Of a DNA stretch of 6,049 nucleotides, positions 1 through 6,049 are shown piece by piece. The stretch covers positions 1 to 6,049 of the forward strand of contig DAOUZD010000050.1 in the NCBI GenBank assembly GCA_030665795.1, written 5' to 3'. The notes under the pieces are model-generated. The model ran no database searches. It was not told where the DNA came from and saw nothing but the letters and a program-made list of their open reading frames with translations. Made by a program: the position numbers and the translations under genes. Source of the DNA: Dehalococcoides sp. (GTDB lineage: Bacteria; Chloroflexota; Dehalococcoidia; Dehalococcoidales; RBG-16-60-22). Position 1 is the first letter of the stretch. The number at the start of each line of letters is the position of its first letter.

Positions 1-65
1 TGGCAATATACCTCGCAGAGGTGGCAGCCAATACAGACCTCTTCCTTCACAAAGACTCTATTCAC
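1..65 (-). CDS. 4Fe-4S ferredoxin-type protein, N-terminal fragment (cut by window edge)
   Basis: Only the first 21 codons are in the window; the gene continues past base 1. The translation is MNRVFVKEEV followed by CIGCHLCEVYC, so cysteines 11, 14, 17 and 21 form the CxxCxxCxxxC pattern of a [4Fe-4S] ferredoxin domain. The start is GTG at 63-65. It is well fixed because the codon just upstream is an in-frame TAA (66-68) and AAGGAG lies 8 bases upstream (74-79). The gene follows the FMN-binding glutamate-synthase-like gene on the same strand after 91 bases, so it is probably co-transcribed. From family knowledge, small ferredoxin subunits often pass electrons to or from such flavoproteins; that this one does so is inference. 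Full length, a second cluster and any fused domain cannot be seen. Confidence 0.8.
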   Translation of the reverse strand, partial: MNRVFVKEEVCIGCHLCEVYC

Positions 66-73
66 TTAAGTCA

Positions 74-79
74 CTCCTT
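74..79 (-). promoter_or_regulatory. Ribosome binding site of the ferredoxin-type gene
   Basis: The minus strand reads AAGGAG, then 8 bases, then the GTG start at 65. This strong Shine-Dalgarno match, with an in-frame stop directly before the GTG, decides the start of the partial gene. Confidence 0.75.
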
Positions 80-156
80 ACGTAACGCTCGACACCAGCT
101 TCTCAGCCGGAATAATCGCTAACCAAAAAGTATATGTACGCCTCTGATAAAGGTAT

Positions 157-1833
157 TTATTCGTAGGTTCTAATCCTACGAGAAGTGACTGGATAACTAG
201 TAATTGAACTGAAGGCGTAACTATCACCAAGCCCGTTATGACGACCCTCGAGAATATCCATTGCTTCTTCCCGGTAAGCATTCATAAGATAAGGGATACC
301 AGTAACCTTGGCACATTCCTCAGTAAGGGACATCAAGTCACCACGGCGAATTGCCGGCGTACTGAAGCGCCGGGCGCCAGCCATTATCTGTTGTAGTCCT
401 ACCCTTATCTTTTCGCAGTAGCTGTATATTCCAATCGCCCCCATCGGGATGTTCTTGATCTCTTCAGAACCGACTAAGTCCTTGACGTCCTCGTAGCAAA
501 TAAAAATCTCCTCTGGTGTTGAGCCGAATTGACTAACAGTATTGGGCAATTTACCGCTTTTAATCCACTGGTCAATATTTTTACCAACCATACCTGGGAT
601 CATTAACGCGCGTCCCATACATATCGCCTTAACAAAGGGTGCGCCCAGAGCCAGTGCCTTGAAGACGCCATCCTCACTACTGAAACCACCAGCAAAGGCA
701 ATATCAGGCACCCGTTCGCCCCGACGGGCAAGCTTATTAGCGAATTCATAGGCCGCCGAGTGTAAATAGAGGCTGGGTATACCCCATTCCTCCATCATGC
801 GCCAGGGGCTCATTCCGGTACCACCGCCAGCGCCATCTATTGTCAACAGGTCGACTTTGGCTTTTGAGCTCCATTTGATAGCCATCGCCAACTCGCGCAG
901 GCTGTAGGCGCCTGTTTTCAGCGTGATTCGTCTGAAGCCCAGGTCACGCAGGCGTTCAACCTCAGCATAGAATGCTTCCTCGTCAATAAAGCCGAGTCGG
1001 CTGTGACGCTCAAACTCCTTGAGTGAGCCGTCCTCAAATGCTGCCTTGTTTATGGGGTGCGATGGGTCAGGAGTGACGATATAGCCACGTCTTTGCAGTT
1101 CCATGGCTCTTTCCAGGCTGTCTACCTTTATTTCCCCTCCGATGCATTTAGCACCTTGACCCCATTTCAACTCGATAGTGTCCAGACCGTGCTTTCGGCT
1201 GACATACTCAGCAACGCCCAGCCGTGTATCCTCCAGATTCATCTGCACCAGGATTTCGCCGTAACCGCGGTGGTAACGACGGTAGGTCTCAATACGGCGG
1301 TCCATATCTGGGGCTGAAATAATCTTTCCGTTTCCGTCCAGTTCAAGCCCTGGGTCAATACCGCAGACGTTTTCGCCGCAGACAAGGGTAATCCCGCTCA
1401 AAGCAGCGCCGACGGCAAAATGTTCCCAGTTCCTGCGGGCTATCTCCGTAGAGCCCAACGCACCGGTAAATATCGGTGTGGTCATCCTGACCTTGCTGTC
1501 CCAGCCATATTCTGTCTCGGTATTCACGGTTGGGAAAATGGCCGTGTCCGGGTTGCCGACAACACCCTCAGGTAGACCCTCAGCACCCAGAGCATAGCCC
1601 TGGATATTTAGGTGCGAGTAATCAATGGGATAATCCTTGTCGCCGCCGGCAGTAATATCACCGAAGGGTCCGGGATAGATAAGCTCGCGGCTACGGAACG
1701 AGGCCTTGAATACCTCGCAGTTTCCGGTACAGCCGTCGATGCACCGAGTGCATAATCCGCTCATCGGCACTACACTCTTAGAACGATTGGCGGTCCTGGT
1801 GGCATCATTGGCATTTGGTCTCTGTAAGTTCAT
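157..1833 (-). CDS. FMN-binding glutamate synthase-related protein with N-terminal Cys cluster
   Basis: This 558-residue protein matches the FMN-binding TIM-barrel domain of the large subunit of glutamate synthase (GltB, Glu_synthase family). The recognisable barrel motifs are LKWGQGAKCIGGEI (222-235), LTIDGAGGGTGMSPW (330-344, the counterpart of the GltB GHDGGTGASP loop) and AFAGGFSSEDGVFKALALGAP (379-399, the FMN phosphate region). There is no glutaminase domain and no GXGXG domain, so it is a stand-alone synthase-type domain like the split archaeal enzymes. The GltB 3Fe-4S cysteine pattern after the barrel is absent. Instead C28, C31, C35 and C39 form CX2CX3CX3C near the N-terminus and may bind an Fe-S cluster. 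The ATG at 1833 has GAGGAGG 7 bases upstream. It lies 37 bases after the ATP-grasp gene and before a ferredoxin gene, which suggests an operon. The domain call is firm. Glutamate synthesis is only one possibility, since many such proteins have no assigned substrate. Confidence 0.85.
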   Translation of the reverse strand: MNLQRPNANDATRTANRSKSVVPMSGLCTRCIDGCTGNCEVFKASFRSRELIYPGPFGDITAGGDKDYPIDYSHLNIQGYALGAEGLPEGVVGNPDTAIFPTVNTETEYGWDSKVRMTTPIFTGALGSTEIARRNWEHFAVGAALSGITLVCGENVCGIDPGLELDGNGKIISAPDMDRRIETYRRYHRGYGEILVQMNLEDTRLGVAEYVSRKHGLDTIELKWGQGAKCIGGEIKVDSLERAMELQRRGYIVTPDPSHPINKAAFEDGSLKEFERHSRLGFIDEEAFYAEVERLRDLGFRRITLKTGAYSLRELAMAIKWSSKAKVDLLTIDGAGGGTGMSPWRMMEEWGIPSLYLHSAAYEFANKLARRGERVPDIAFAGGFSSEDGVFKALALGAPFVKAICMGRALMIPGMVGKNIDQWIKSGKLPNTVSQFGSTPEEIFICYEDVKDLVGSEEIKNIPMGAIGIYSYCEKIRVGLQQIMAGARRFSTPAIRRGDLMSLTEECAKVTGIPYLMNAYREEAMDILEGRHNGLGDSYAFSSITSYPVTSRRIRTYE

Positions 1834-1840
1834 TTTCTTT

Positions 1841-1847
1841 CCTCCTC
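1841..1847 (-). promoter_or_regulatory. Ribosome binding site of the glutamate synthase-related gene
   Basis: The minus strand reads GAGGAGG, then 7 bases, then the ATG at 1831-1833. This near-perfect Shine-Dalgarno site sits in the 37-base gap after the upstream gene. It supports both the chosen start and efficient translation of the second cistron. Confidence 0.8.
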
Positions 1848-1870
1848 TTTATTAAGTGGTCTTTTTCTAG

Positions 1871-4522
1871 TTAGCTTTTATCCAAGAAACATACGGCACG
1901 GCGGGTCTGCGGGTCAGCAATGACCTTTGCCCTAGCACCGCTCGCCGCTGCTTTTACGTCAATCACTTGAACCACCTCCTCAAAGCTGCTTAATTCTGGC
2001 GATATATCCTTTAGTATATTGGGTGAGTTAGTAAAGAATTCGGTGTTAAAATCTGCGGTTTTATCGTCAGGATAGACAGGAAGATAAAGTATCTCTGCCT
2101 CTACCAAGTCCTGGAAGAAGTGGGTTCCGTAAGAGACCTCTGGCTCATGTCCTCCCTCCCTGCGTGCCACTTCTACCAGAACCGCTGTGCCATCAATATC
2201 TGAATAGCTAGCATTCACGCCAAGCTCGATGTTGCTACTGCCCCAGCGACCAGGGCCCATTGCCATGACCTTACCCTCCTTGTGACGCAAATGGTCATTT
2301 AGCTTGCCTGTAACCCGACCCAGAGTCCTTTTCTCATCAAAAGTCGCTACCTCGGCATACTTCCGGGGGTCAATGTAAACGATGTATCGAATATCGCTGA
2401 CCACGCCAGCGCTTATCGCCCGGTTGGAGCGGAATAGCACTTGCTCTTTGGGGAGGTTTTCGGGAATCTTGATCTCAGTACCTGCTGGCATGGGCACGCG
2501 TAACGAGCGGCACTGTAGCAAGTTGACCCTCGTGTTACCCTTACCGTCAACGTATGCTGTAAATTCAAGATCTATCGGCTGGCTCCAAGCTTTCTCCAGC
2601 TTCGTTAATATTTCCCCAATTATATTGACCATTTTGGTTCGATTTACCAGATTGTTAAAAGTCAAGATCAAGTCCTTTCCTGAACCGGTTAGCGGAGTTG
2701 CAACCCAGTCACGCAGGTAGCCATCGGCTATTTCAGAGGTCAGTAAGTGAAGTGCAGGGTAATTGTTCCCACCAATTATTTCGGCGAAAGGCTTAACCTC
2801 AAAGGTATTTGCTTCGAGGTTAAGAACATCTACCATGCGCTGTGAATACTTGGCTATTTCCATACCAATCTCTGGTCTGAGCTGTGGATGGCTTACGGCA
2901 ATCATCCGGGGGTAGTCACCGCTGACACGGTTCACAGCACGCGTACCCAATCCAAAGACCAGCCGTATCATCCCCTTTGTAGGGTCAATACGGTCTGTCC
3001 AGGCATAGAGGTTCCGTGAGAACGCGACTCCGGCTAGGCCGGGGAAGAAGTACTGTTTGTAGGGCATACCGGAAACCCGCTGCACCAGGATTGCCATCTG
3101 CTCATCGCCCTCAGTAAGACCGCGCCGGTGCCGATAGGAAAGGGCGTCCGGGTTTAAGGCACTAGCATAGACTAGCTTGACCGCCCTTATGAAAGCCTCC
3201 AGCCGCTCTTCTGGGCTACCCTGATTTGCACAAAACTCACTGCGGTACTTACCAGCAAAAGCGTCTGTAAAGCTGTCCTCGAGTAGGCTTGACGATCGGA
3301 CAATAATAGGTGCCTGCCCATAGTAATCAAGCATACTGCGGAACTGTTCCATTACCTCCTCAGAGAATCTGCCGGCAAGAAACTTCTGCTCAACTTGAGC
3401 AAACTCATCCCAGGTTAGCTTGCCCATTTTTGTTAGCTGCAGCCTAAGCTGGAAAAGGTTATTATTAACCAGGAAGGTAAAGAATACGTCCGAGCCAATA
3501 TAGAACGAGTCATGCTCCTCCAGCACCTGAGTGAAGTTGGTCTCACCCTCATCTGCAACCAGAACACGCCTCGCCATTAGCATACCCGCCGCCTTGCCGC
3601 CAATGCGCCCGGAACCAATAAGGCGGTTTCTCACCTGTAATAGGTCATCCAAGGTCAGGTAGCGATCAGCAAGCCGGTTCAACTTGGGGTGATTACCAAA
3701 TATCATCCGGGAAAGTGTTTCCTTAAGTGCCCTTGCCTCCTGAGTCTCCTTTGCCAAAGCTGTTTCGTTTCCTTGGTACTGCATAATCTCGCGATAAACC
3801 GTATCCCAGGGAGCGATTGACCGCGAGCTAATGTCAACTGGTCGCCGGCTCACAGTAGTCAGTATCGTCGCTGCGTCACCGCTGCGGGAAACAGATTCCC
3901 AACCTTCATCACTAATCAAGTGTGGCAAAAACATCTGGGGGGAGTAGCGATCACAGACCTTCAGCGGATGAATATAAGTTCTTCCGCTTACATGGTAAAC
4001 ATCCACAAGTACCTGAGTGGTATTGCGGATACGAGCGATAGTGTTATGGCCATGCTGGCCACGGCGTAGGGCAAAATAGGCAACATCATCAAGCTCGAAA
4101 AGGTAAGGGCAGGTCACTTGAAAGAAGTTAGCCAGGAGCTCATCGGTAGCCCACTCTTCAACCAGGGCGGATAGGTTATCAAAGATATAACAGACCCTTC
4201 TACCGCGCTCCTCGATTATTCGGTGCACCTCACCAGTGAAATAGTCGAACCCGGGACTAGGGTCAATTCTGGTAATCGTCAGCCCGGGCCGCGGCTCAAG
4301 GATTGCGATGTGGGGAGCAAAGCGCAGGTAAACACAGTCAAGACCGTCGCGAATTGCTTGTTCAGCAAGTGCTTCTACAAAGTATGGATAGTCCTCGAGG
4401 CGGTCAACCTGCCAGACCACATTGTCACCCAATCGAAGTCCTTGCAGGAGTTCATCCAAAGGTGTCAAGCCACTGCTGATTGTTTTCGATGCGATACTTT
4501 CCACTTTTGCCCCCTCTACCAA
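1871..4522 (-). CDS. Degenerate KaiC-like domain fused to PEP/pyruvate-binding ATP-grasp domain
   Basis: This 883-residue protein has three parts. Residues 15-200 resemble a KaiC/RecA-like domain: SSGLTPLDELLQGL (16-29) is the typical KaiC opening and VCYIFDNLSAL (110-120) fits a Walker B strand. The Walker A loop, however, is replaced by WQVDRLEDYPYF (37-48). Residues 300-675 are the ATP-grasp domain of PEP synthase/PPDK: GGKAAG (308-313), IIVRSSSLLEDS (406-417), AGVAFSRN (497-504) and DLEF...LLQCR (651-672). K310, R409, D651, E653 and Q670 probably correspond to the ATP-binding residues. Residues 690-883 form a conserved C-terminal region with MGPGRWGSSNIELG (755-768) and YGTHFFQDL (798-806). 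The swivelling phosphohistidine domain and the PEP/pyruvate barrel are missing, so it cannot run the normal PEP synthase reaction; ATP binding or phosphotransfer to another acceptor is inferred. The start shown is TTG; GTG at 4504 is equally plausible. It is the first gene of the operon and appears soluble. Confidence 0.82.
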   Translation of the reverse strand: MVEGAKVESIASKTISSGLTPLDELLQGLRLGDNVVWQVDRLEDYPYFVEALAEQAIRDGLDCVYLRFAPHIAILEPRPGLTITRIDPSPGFDYFTGEVHRIIEERGRRVCYIFDNLSALVEEWATDELLANFFQVTCPYLFELDDVAYFALRRGQHGHNTIARIRNTTQVLVDVYHVSGRTYIHPLKVCDRYSPQMFLPHLISDEGWESVSRSGDAATILTTVSRRPVDISSRSIAPWDTVYREIMQYQGNETALAKETQEARALKETLSRMIFGNHPKLNRLADRYLTLDDLLQVRNRLIGSGRIGGKAAGMLMARRVLVADEGETNFTQVLEEHDSFYIGSDVFFTFLVNNNLFQLRLQLTKMGKLTWDEFAQVEQKFLAGRFSEEVMEQFRSMLDYYGQAPIIVRSSSLLEDSFTDAFAGKYRSEFCANQGSPEERLEAFIRAVKLVYASALNPDALSYRHRRGLTEGDEQMAILVQRVSGMPYKQYFFPGLAGVAFSRNLYAWTDRIDPTKGMIRLVFGLGTRAVNRVSGDYPRMIAVSHPQLRPEIGMEIAKYSQRMVDVLNLEANTFEVKPFAEIIGGNNYPALHLLTSEIADGYLRDWVATPLTGSGKDLILTFNNLVNRTKMVNIIGEILTKLEKAWSQPIDLEFTAYVDGKGNTRVNLLQCRSLRVPMPAGTEIKIPENLPKEQVLFRSNRAISAGVVSDIRYIVYIDPRKYAEVATFDEKRTLGRVTGKLNDHLRHKEGKVMAMGPGRWGSSNIELGVNASYSDIDGTAVLVEVARREGGHEPEVSYGTHFFQDLVEAEILYLPVYPDDKTADFNTEFFTNSPNILKDISPELSSFEEVVQVIDVKAAASGARAKVIADPQTRRAVCFLDKS

Positions 4523-4534
4523 CAGGCGCGCCTC
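4510..4534 (-). promoter_or_regulatory. Two alternative ribosome binding sites for the ATP-grasp fusion gene
   Basis: GAGG at 4531-4534 lies 8 bases before the TTG at 4522. A second GAGG, within AGAGGGGG at 4510-4517, lies 8 bases before an in-frame GTG at 4502-4504. Starting at the GTG would shorten the protein by six residues and leave the KaiC-like domain intact. The sequence alone does not decide between them. GTG is generally the better start codon and its site is embedded in a longer purine run. Confidence 0.5.
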
Positions 4535-4567
4535 GCGGGGTAAGCGATTACTGGTGTTCTACTAGGC

Positions 4568-4595
4568 GGCTTGCGGCAACCGGTTACCGTAAGCC
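4568..4595. promoter_or_regulatory. 28-bp near-perfect palindrome at the transcription start, probable operator
   Basis: The two 14-base arms on the plus strand are GGCTTGCGGCAACC and GGTTACCGTAAGCC. The second arm reads GGCTTACGGTAACC when reverse-complemented and matches the first at 12 of 14 positions, with no spacer. The palindrome starts at the base next to the -10 hexamer and covers the predicted +1 (about 4588-4590). Transcripts starting there would lack part of one arm, so a DNA operator bound by a dimeric repressor is more likely than an RNA hairpin. The AACCGGTT centre recalls LacI-family operators, but the regulator class is inference and no regulator gene is in the window. Confidence 0.65.
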
Positions 4596-4624
4596 AGTAT
4601 ATCATGCAATCTATATTGTGTCAA
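4596..4624 (-). promoter_or_regulatory. Sigma-70 type promoter of the ATP-grasp/FMN/ferredoxin operon
   Basis: The minus strand carries TTGACA (4619-4624) as a perfect -35 box, a 17-base spacer, and TATACT (4596-4601) as a -10 box with one mismatch to consensus. An A-rich stretch upstream of the -35 box could act as an UP element. Transcription should start near 4588-4590, giving a leader of about 66-86 bases depending on the start codon used. This is the only near-consensus promoter I saw in the window, and it would drive the three genes to its left independently of rho. Confidence 0.8.
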
Positions 4625-4700
4625 CCCCTTTTCTTGGAGAATTTTGGTTAGCTATGGGAGGGTTAGCTGCGGGCAGAAAGACATCAGGCCACTCCTTTTT

Positions 4701-4739
4701 GGGGTTGTGGTGGGGGGTTCAGGGCTGGCAGGGGCAGGG
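4701..4739 (-). other. C-rich, G-poor transcript segment (possible rut site); quadruplex motif on the plus strand
   Basis: In 4701-4740 the minus-strand transcript has 25 C and only 5 G in 40 bases, the composition expected of a Rho loading (rut) site, about 140 bases after the rho stop codon. The plus strand has five runs of three or more G (4701-4704, 4712-4717, 4722-4724, 4731-4734, 4737-4739) separated by 7, 4, 6 and 2 bases, which meets the usual G-quadruplex pattern. Function is inferred from composition. Confidence 0.4.
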
Positions 4740-4787
4740 CTGATTAAATGAGGTTTTTCTGAAAGGTTAAGAAGCGGACCTGAAAGC

Positions 4788-4817
4788 AAAATCACCGCCA
4801 CGGCTGCGGTGAATTTT
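4788..4817 (-). terminator. Terminator-like hairpin downstream of rho
   Basis: The six-pair GC-rich stem CACCGC/GCGGTG (4793-4798 with 4806-4811) has a 7-base loop and is flanked by complementary A/T runs with one bulged base, giving about 11 pairs. On the minus strand it is followed by TTTTGCTTTC. It lies 60-90 bases after the rho stop codon. The T tract is interrupted and the stem is short, so intrinsic termination may be weak. The A/T flanks make it roughly symmetrical, but no plus-strand gene is nearby to need it. Confidence 0.45.
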
Positions 4818-4876
4818 GCCTTTACCATCTGGGGAATTTTACCCTTGCCTGGGATGGAAGTCACCCCGGCAAATAT

Positions 4877-6049
4877 TTACATCTCTTTGGTCAGGTTGGT
4901 CAGGAACTCGGCGTTGGTCTTTGTCTTGCGCAGGCGGTCAAGGACCCGCTCGGTGGCCTCGGCAAAGTTCACGGAATCATTTGAAATCATCGATACCATC
5001 CGCCGTAGCAGCCATACTTGCTTTACCACCTCTTCACCCAGAAGTAGTTCTTCTCTTCTGGTGCCGCTGCGCGGGATGTCCATTGCCGGGAAGGTCCGGC
5101 GTTCCGAGAGCCTGCGGTCGAGGTGGAGCTCCATATTACCTGTCCCTTTGAACTCCTCGTAGATGAGCTCGTCCATCCGGCTGCCGGTATCGATGAGGCA
5201 GGTGGCGATGATGGTCAGGCTACCACCCTCGGCGGTATTGCGAGCGGCGCCGAAGAAACGCTTTGGTGGGTAGAGAGCCGCCGGGTCGATGCCGCCGGAG
5301 AGGGTGCGGCCGCTGGGGGGCATCACCAGGTTGTATGCCCGGGTGAGGCGGGTAATCCCGTCGAGAAGGATAAAGACATCCTTACCGTGTTCTACCATTC
5401 GCTTGGCTTTCTCCAGTGCCAGCTCGGCGACCCGTGTCTGGTTCTCCACCGGCTCATCGAAGGTGGCACCTATTACCTCACCCTTGACGGAACGCCTGAT
5501 ATCGGTAACCTCCTCGGGACGCTCGCCGATAAGGCATACCATCATGTGGATATCATTATAGTTGCTGCTGGCGGCATTGGCGATAGCCTTCAGCAGCAGG
5601 GTTTTACCGGCTTTGGGTGGTGATACAATCAGTCCTCGCTGTCCCCGTCCGATAGGGGCGATAAGGTTCATGAGCCGGGTGGACAACTCACCCGGTGAGT
5701 TCTCCAGGTTGACCAGCTTGTCGGGGAAGGTCGGGGTGAGCGAGGCAAACCGGGGCCGGCTTTTAGCCAGCTCGGGGTCGAGGTCATTAATTGCCTGCAC
5801 CCTGAGCAGGCTGTAGTAGTTCTCGCTGTTCTTGGGGGGGCGCCCCTGACCGGCAACGCTGTCCCCGGTGCGCAGTCCGAAGCGGCGAATCTGGGATTGG
5901 GAGACATAAATATCGGATGAGCTGGGCAGGAGTGAGTCCTGCCTGAGGAAACCATAGCCATCGGCCATAATCTCCAGGTCACCGCTGCAGAAGACGTAGC
6001 CCTGCTGCTCGGTGTCGGCCTGGAGCAGGCGCATGACGATGTCCTGCTT
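4877..6049 (-). CDS. rho: Transcription termination factor Rho, 5' end beyond the window
   Basis: Rho is the hexameric RNA helicase that ends transcription by loading on C-rich RNA and translocating to RNA polymerase. The open frame runs to the right edge: five codons (KQDIV) precede the first in-window ATG at 6034 and fit the usual Rho sequence, so that ATG is internal and the N-terminal helical region is missing. Counting from it, the cold-shock RNA-binding domain covers about 15-85 with [11 protein letters not shown] (21-31). The RecA-like motor follows: P-loop PPKAGKT (139-145), ERPEEVTD (171-178), Walker B ILLD (222-225), Q-loop [11 protein letters not shown] (238-248) and R-loop region EEFKGTGN (293-300). 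The TAA stop is at 4877-4879. The positions matching E. coli M219 and S266, both bicyclomycin-resistance sites, are Ile179 and Gly226. A separate promoter serves the next operon, so rho is probably its own transcription unit. Confidence 0.97.
   Translation of the reverse strand, partial: KQDIVMRLLQADTEQQGYVFCSGDLEIMADGYGFLRQDSLLPSSSDIYVSQSQIRRFGLRTGDSVAGQGRPPKNSENYYSLLRVQAINDLDPELAKSRPRFASLTPTFPDKLVNLENSPGELSTRLMNLIAPIGRGQRGLIVSPPKAGKTLLLKAIANAASSNYNDIHMMVCLIGERPEEVTDIRRSVKGEVIGATFDEPVENQTRVAELALEKAKRMVEHGKDVFILLDGITRLTRAYNLVMPPSGRTLSGGIDPAALYPPKRFFGAARNTAEGGSLTIIATCLIDTGSRMDELIYEEFKGTGNMELHLDRRLSERRTFPAMDIPRSGTRREELLLGEEVVKQVWLLRRMVSMISNDSVNFAEATERVLDRLRKTKTNAEFLTNLTKEM

Larger units (their letters stand above)
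4523..4876. other. Intergenic region between rho and the ATP-grasp operon
   Basis: This 354-base gap contains no gene I can support. In minus-strand order it holds a terminator-like hairpin (4788-4817), a C-rich transcript segment that is quadruplex-prone on the plus strand (4701-4739), an A-rich patch, a strong promoter (4596-4624), a palindrome (4568-4595) and a 5' leader of about 65-85 bases. The layout fits termination of rho followed by an independent start of the next operon. Confidence 0.7.

Noticed and set aside
129..134. TATACT on the minus strand, a possible -10 box for a separate ferredoxin promoter
   Set aside because: The sequence 17 bases upstream (AATACC) does not resemble a -35 box and there is no extended -10 TG, so co-transcription from the upstream promoter is simpler.
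78..281. 67-codon minus-strand frame overlapping the end of the FMN protein gene
   Set aside because: It is out of frame with the real gene over most of its length, and its end overlaps the ribosome binding site of the ferredoxin gene; no family resemblance.
1871..4522. Annotation as true phosphoenolpyruvate synthase (ppsA) or PPDK
   Set aside because: Only the nucleotide-binding ATP-grasp domain is present; the phosphohistidine and PEP/pyruvate domains needed for the reaction are absent.
4652..4864. 70-codon minus-strand frame (GTG start) just after rho, with a hydrophobic stretch resembling a signal peptide
   Set aside because: No clear ribosome binding site at its start. It runs through the terminator-like hairpin and the C-rich tract, which explain its Pro-rich, low-complexity composition, and it resembles no family I know, including L31, which often follows rho.
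5123..5623. 166-codon plus-strand frame opposite rho
   Set aside because: It lies wholly antisense to the highly conserved Rho motor domain and looks like a by-product of that GC-rich coding sequence; the other plus-strand frames opposite rho and the ATP-grasp gene are rejected likewise.

Overview
All recognisable genes in this window lie on the minus strand, so transcription runs from the right edge to the left. The Rho protein and the glutamate-synthase-like and PEP/pyruvate-binding-like proteins resemble those of anaerobic Chloroflexota, Dehalococcoidia in particular. That placement rests on recall of the families and was not checked by a search; it is tentative. There is no sign of a phage, transposon or CRISPR array.

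Layout in order of transcription. (1) 6049-4877: rho, cut at its 5' end by the window edge. (2) 4876-4523: a 354-base gap. It holds a terminator-like hairpin, a stretch that is very C-rich and G-poor in the transcript (G-rich on the plus strand, with a quadruplex pattern), a near-consensus sigma-70 promoter (TTGACA, 17 bases, TATACT), and a 28-base near-perfect palindrome directly after the -10 box. (3) 4522-1871: an 883-residue protein joining a KaiC/RecA-like domain without a Walker A motif to a PEP synthase-type ATP-grasp domain and a conserved C-terminal domain, but without the phosphohistidine and PEP-binding domains of true PEP synthase. (4) 1833-157: an FMN-binding, glutamate-synthase-related protein with a four-cysteine cluster near its N-terminus. 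(5) 65-1: the start of a 4Fe-4S ferredoxin-type protein, cut by the left edge. It is short and easily missed, but has a clear ribosome binding site and a cluster-binding motif.

Genes 3 to 5 look like one operon: same strand, gaps of 37 and 91 bases, good Shine-Dalgarno sites, and one strong promoter in front. The FMN protein and ferredoxin plausibly form an electron-transfer pair. The ATP-grasp fusion may act on them, or respond to energy or nitrogen state, but its substrate cannot be read from the sequence. The palindrome at the transcription start suggests that a DNA-binding repressor controls the operon. The most unusual parts are this fusion protein, its linkage to the redox genes, and the operator-like palindrome.
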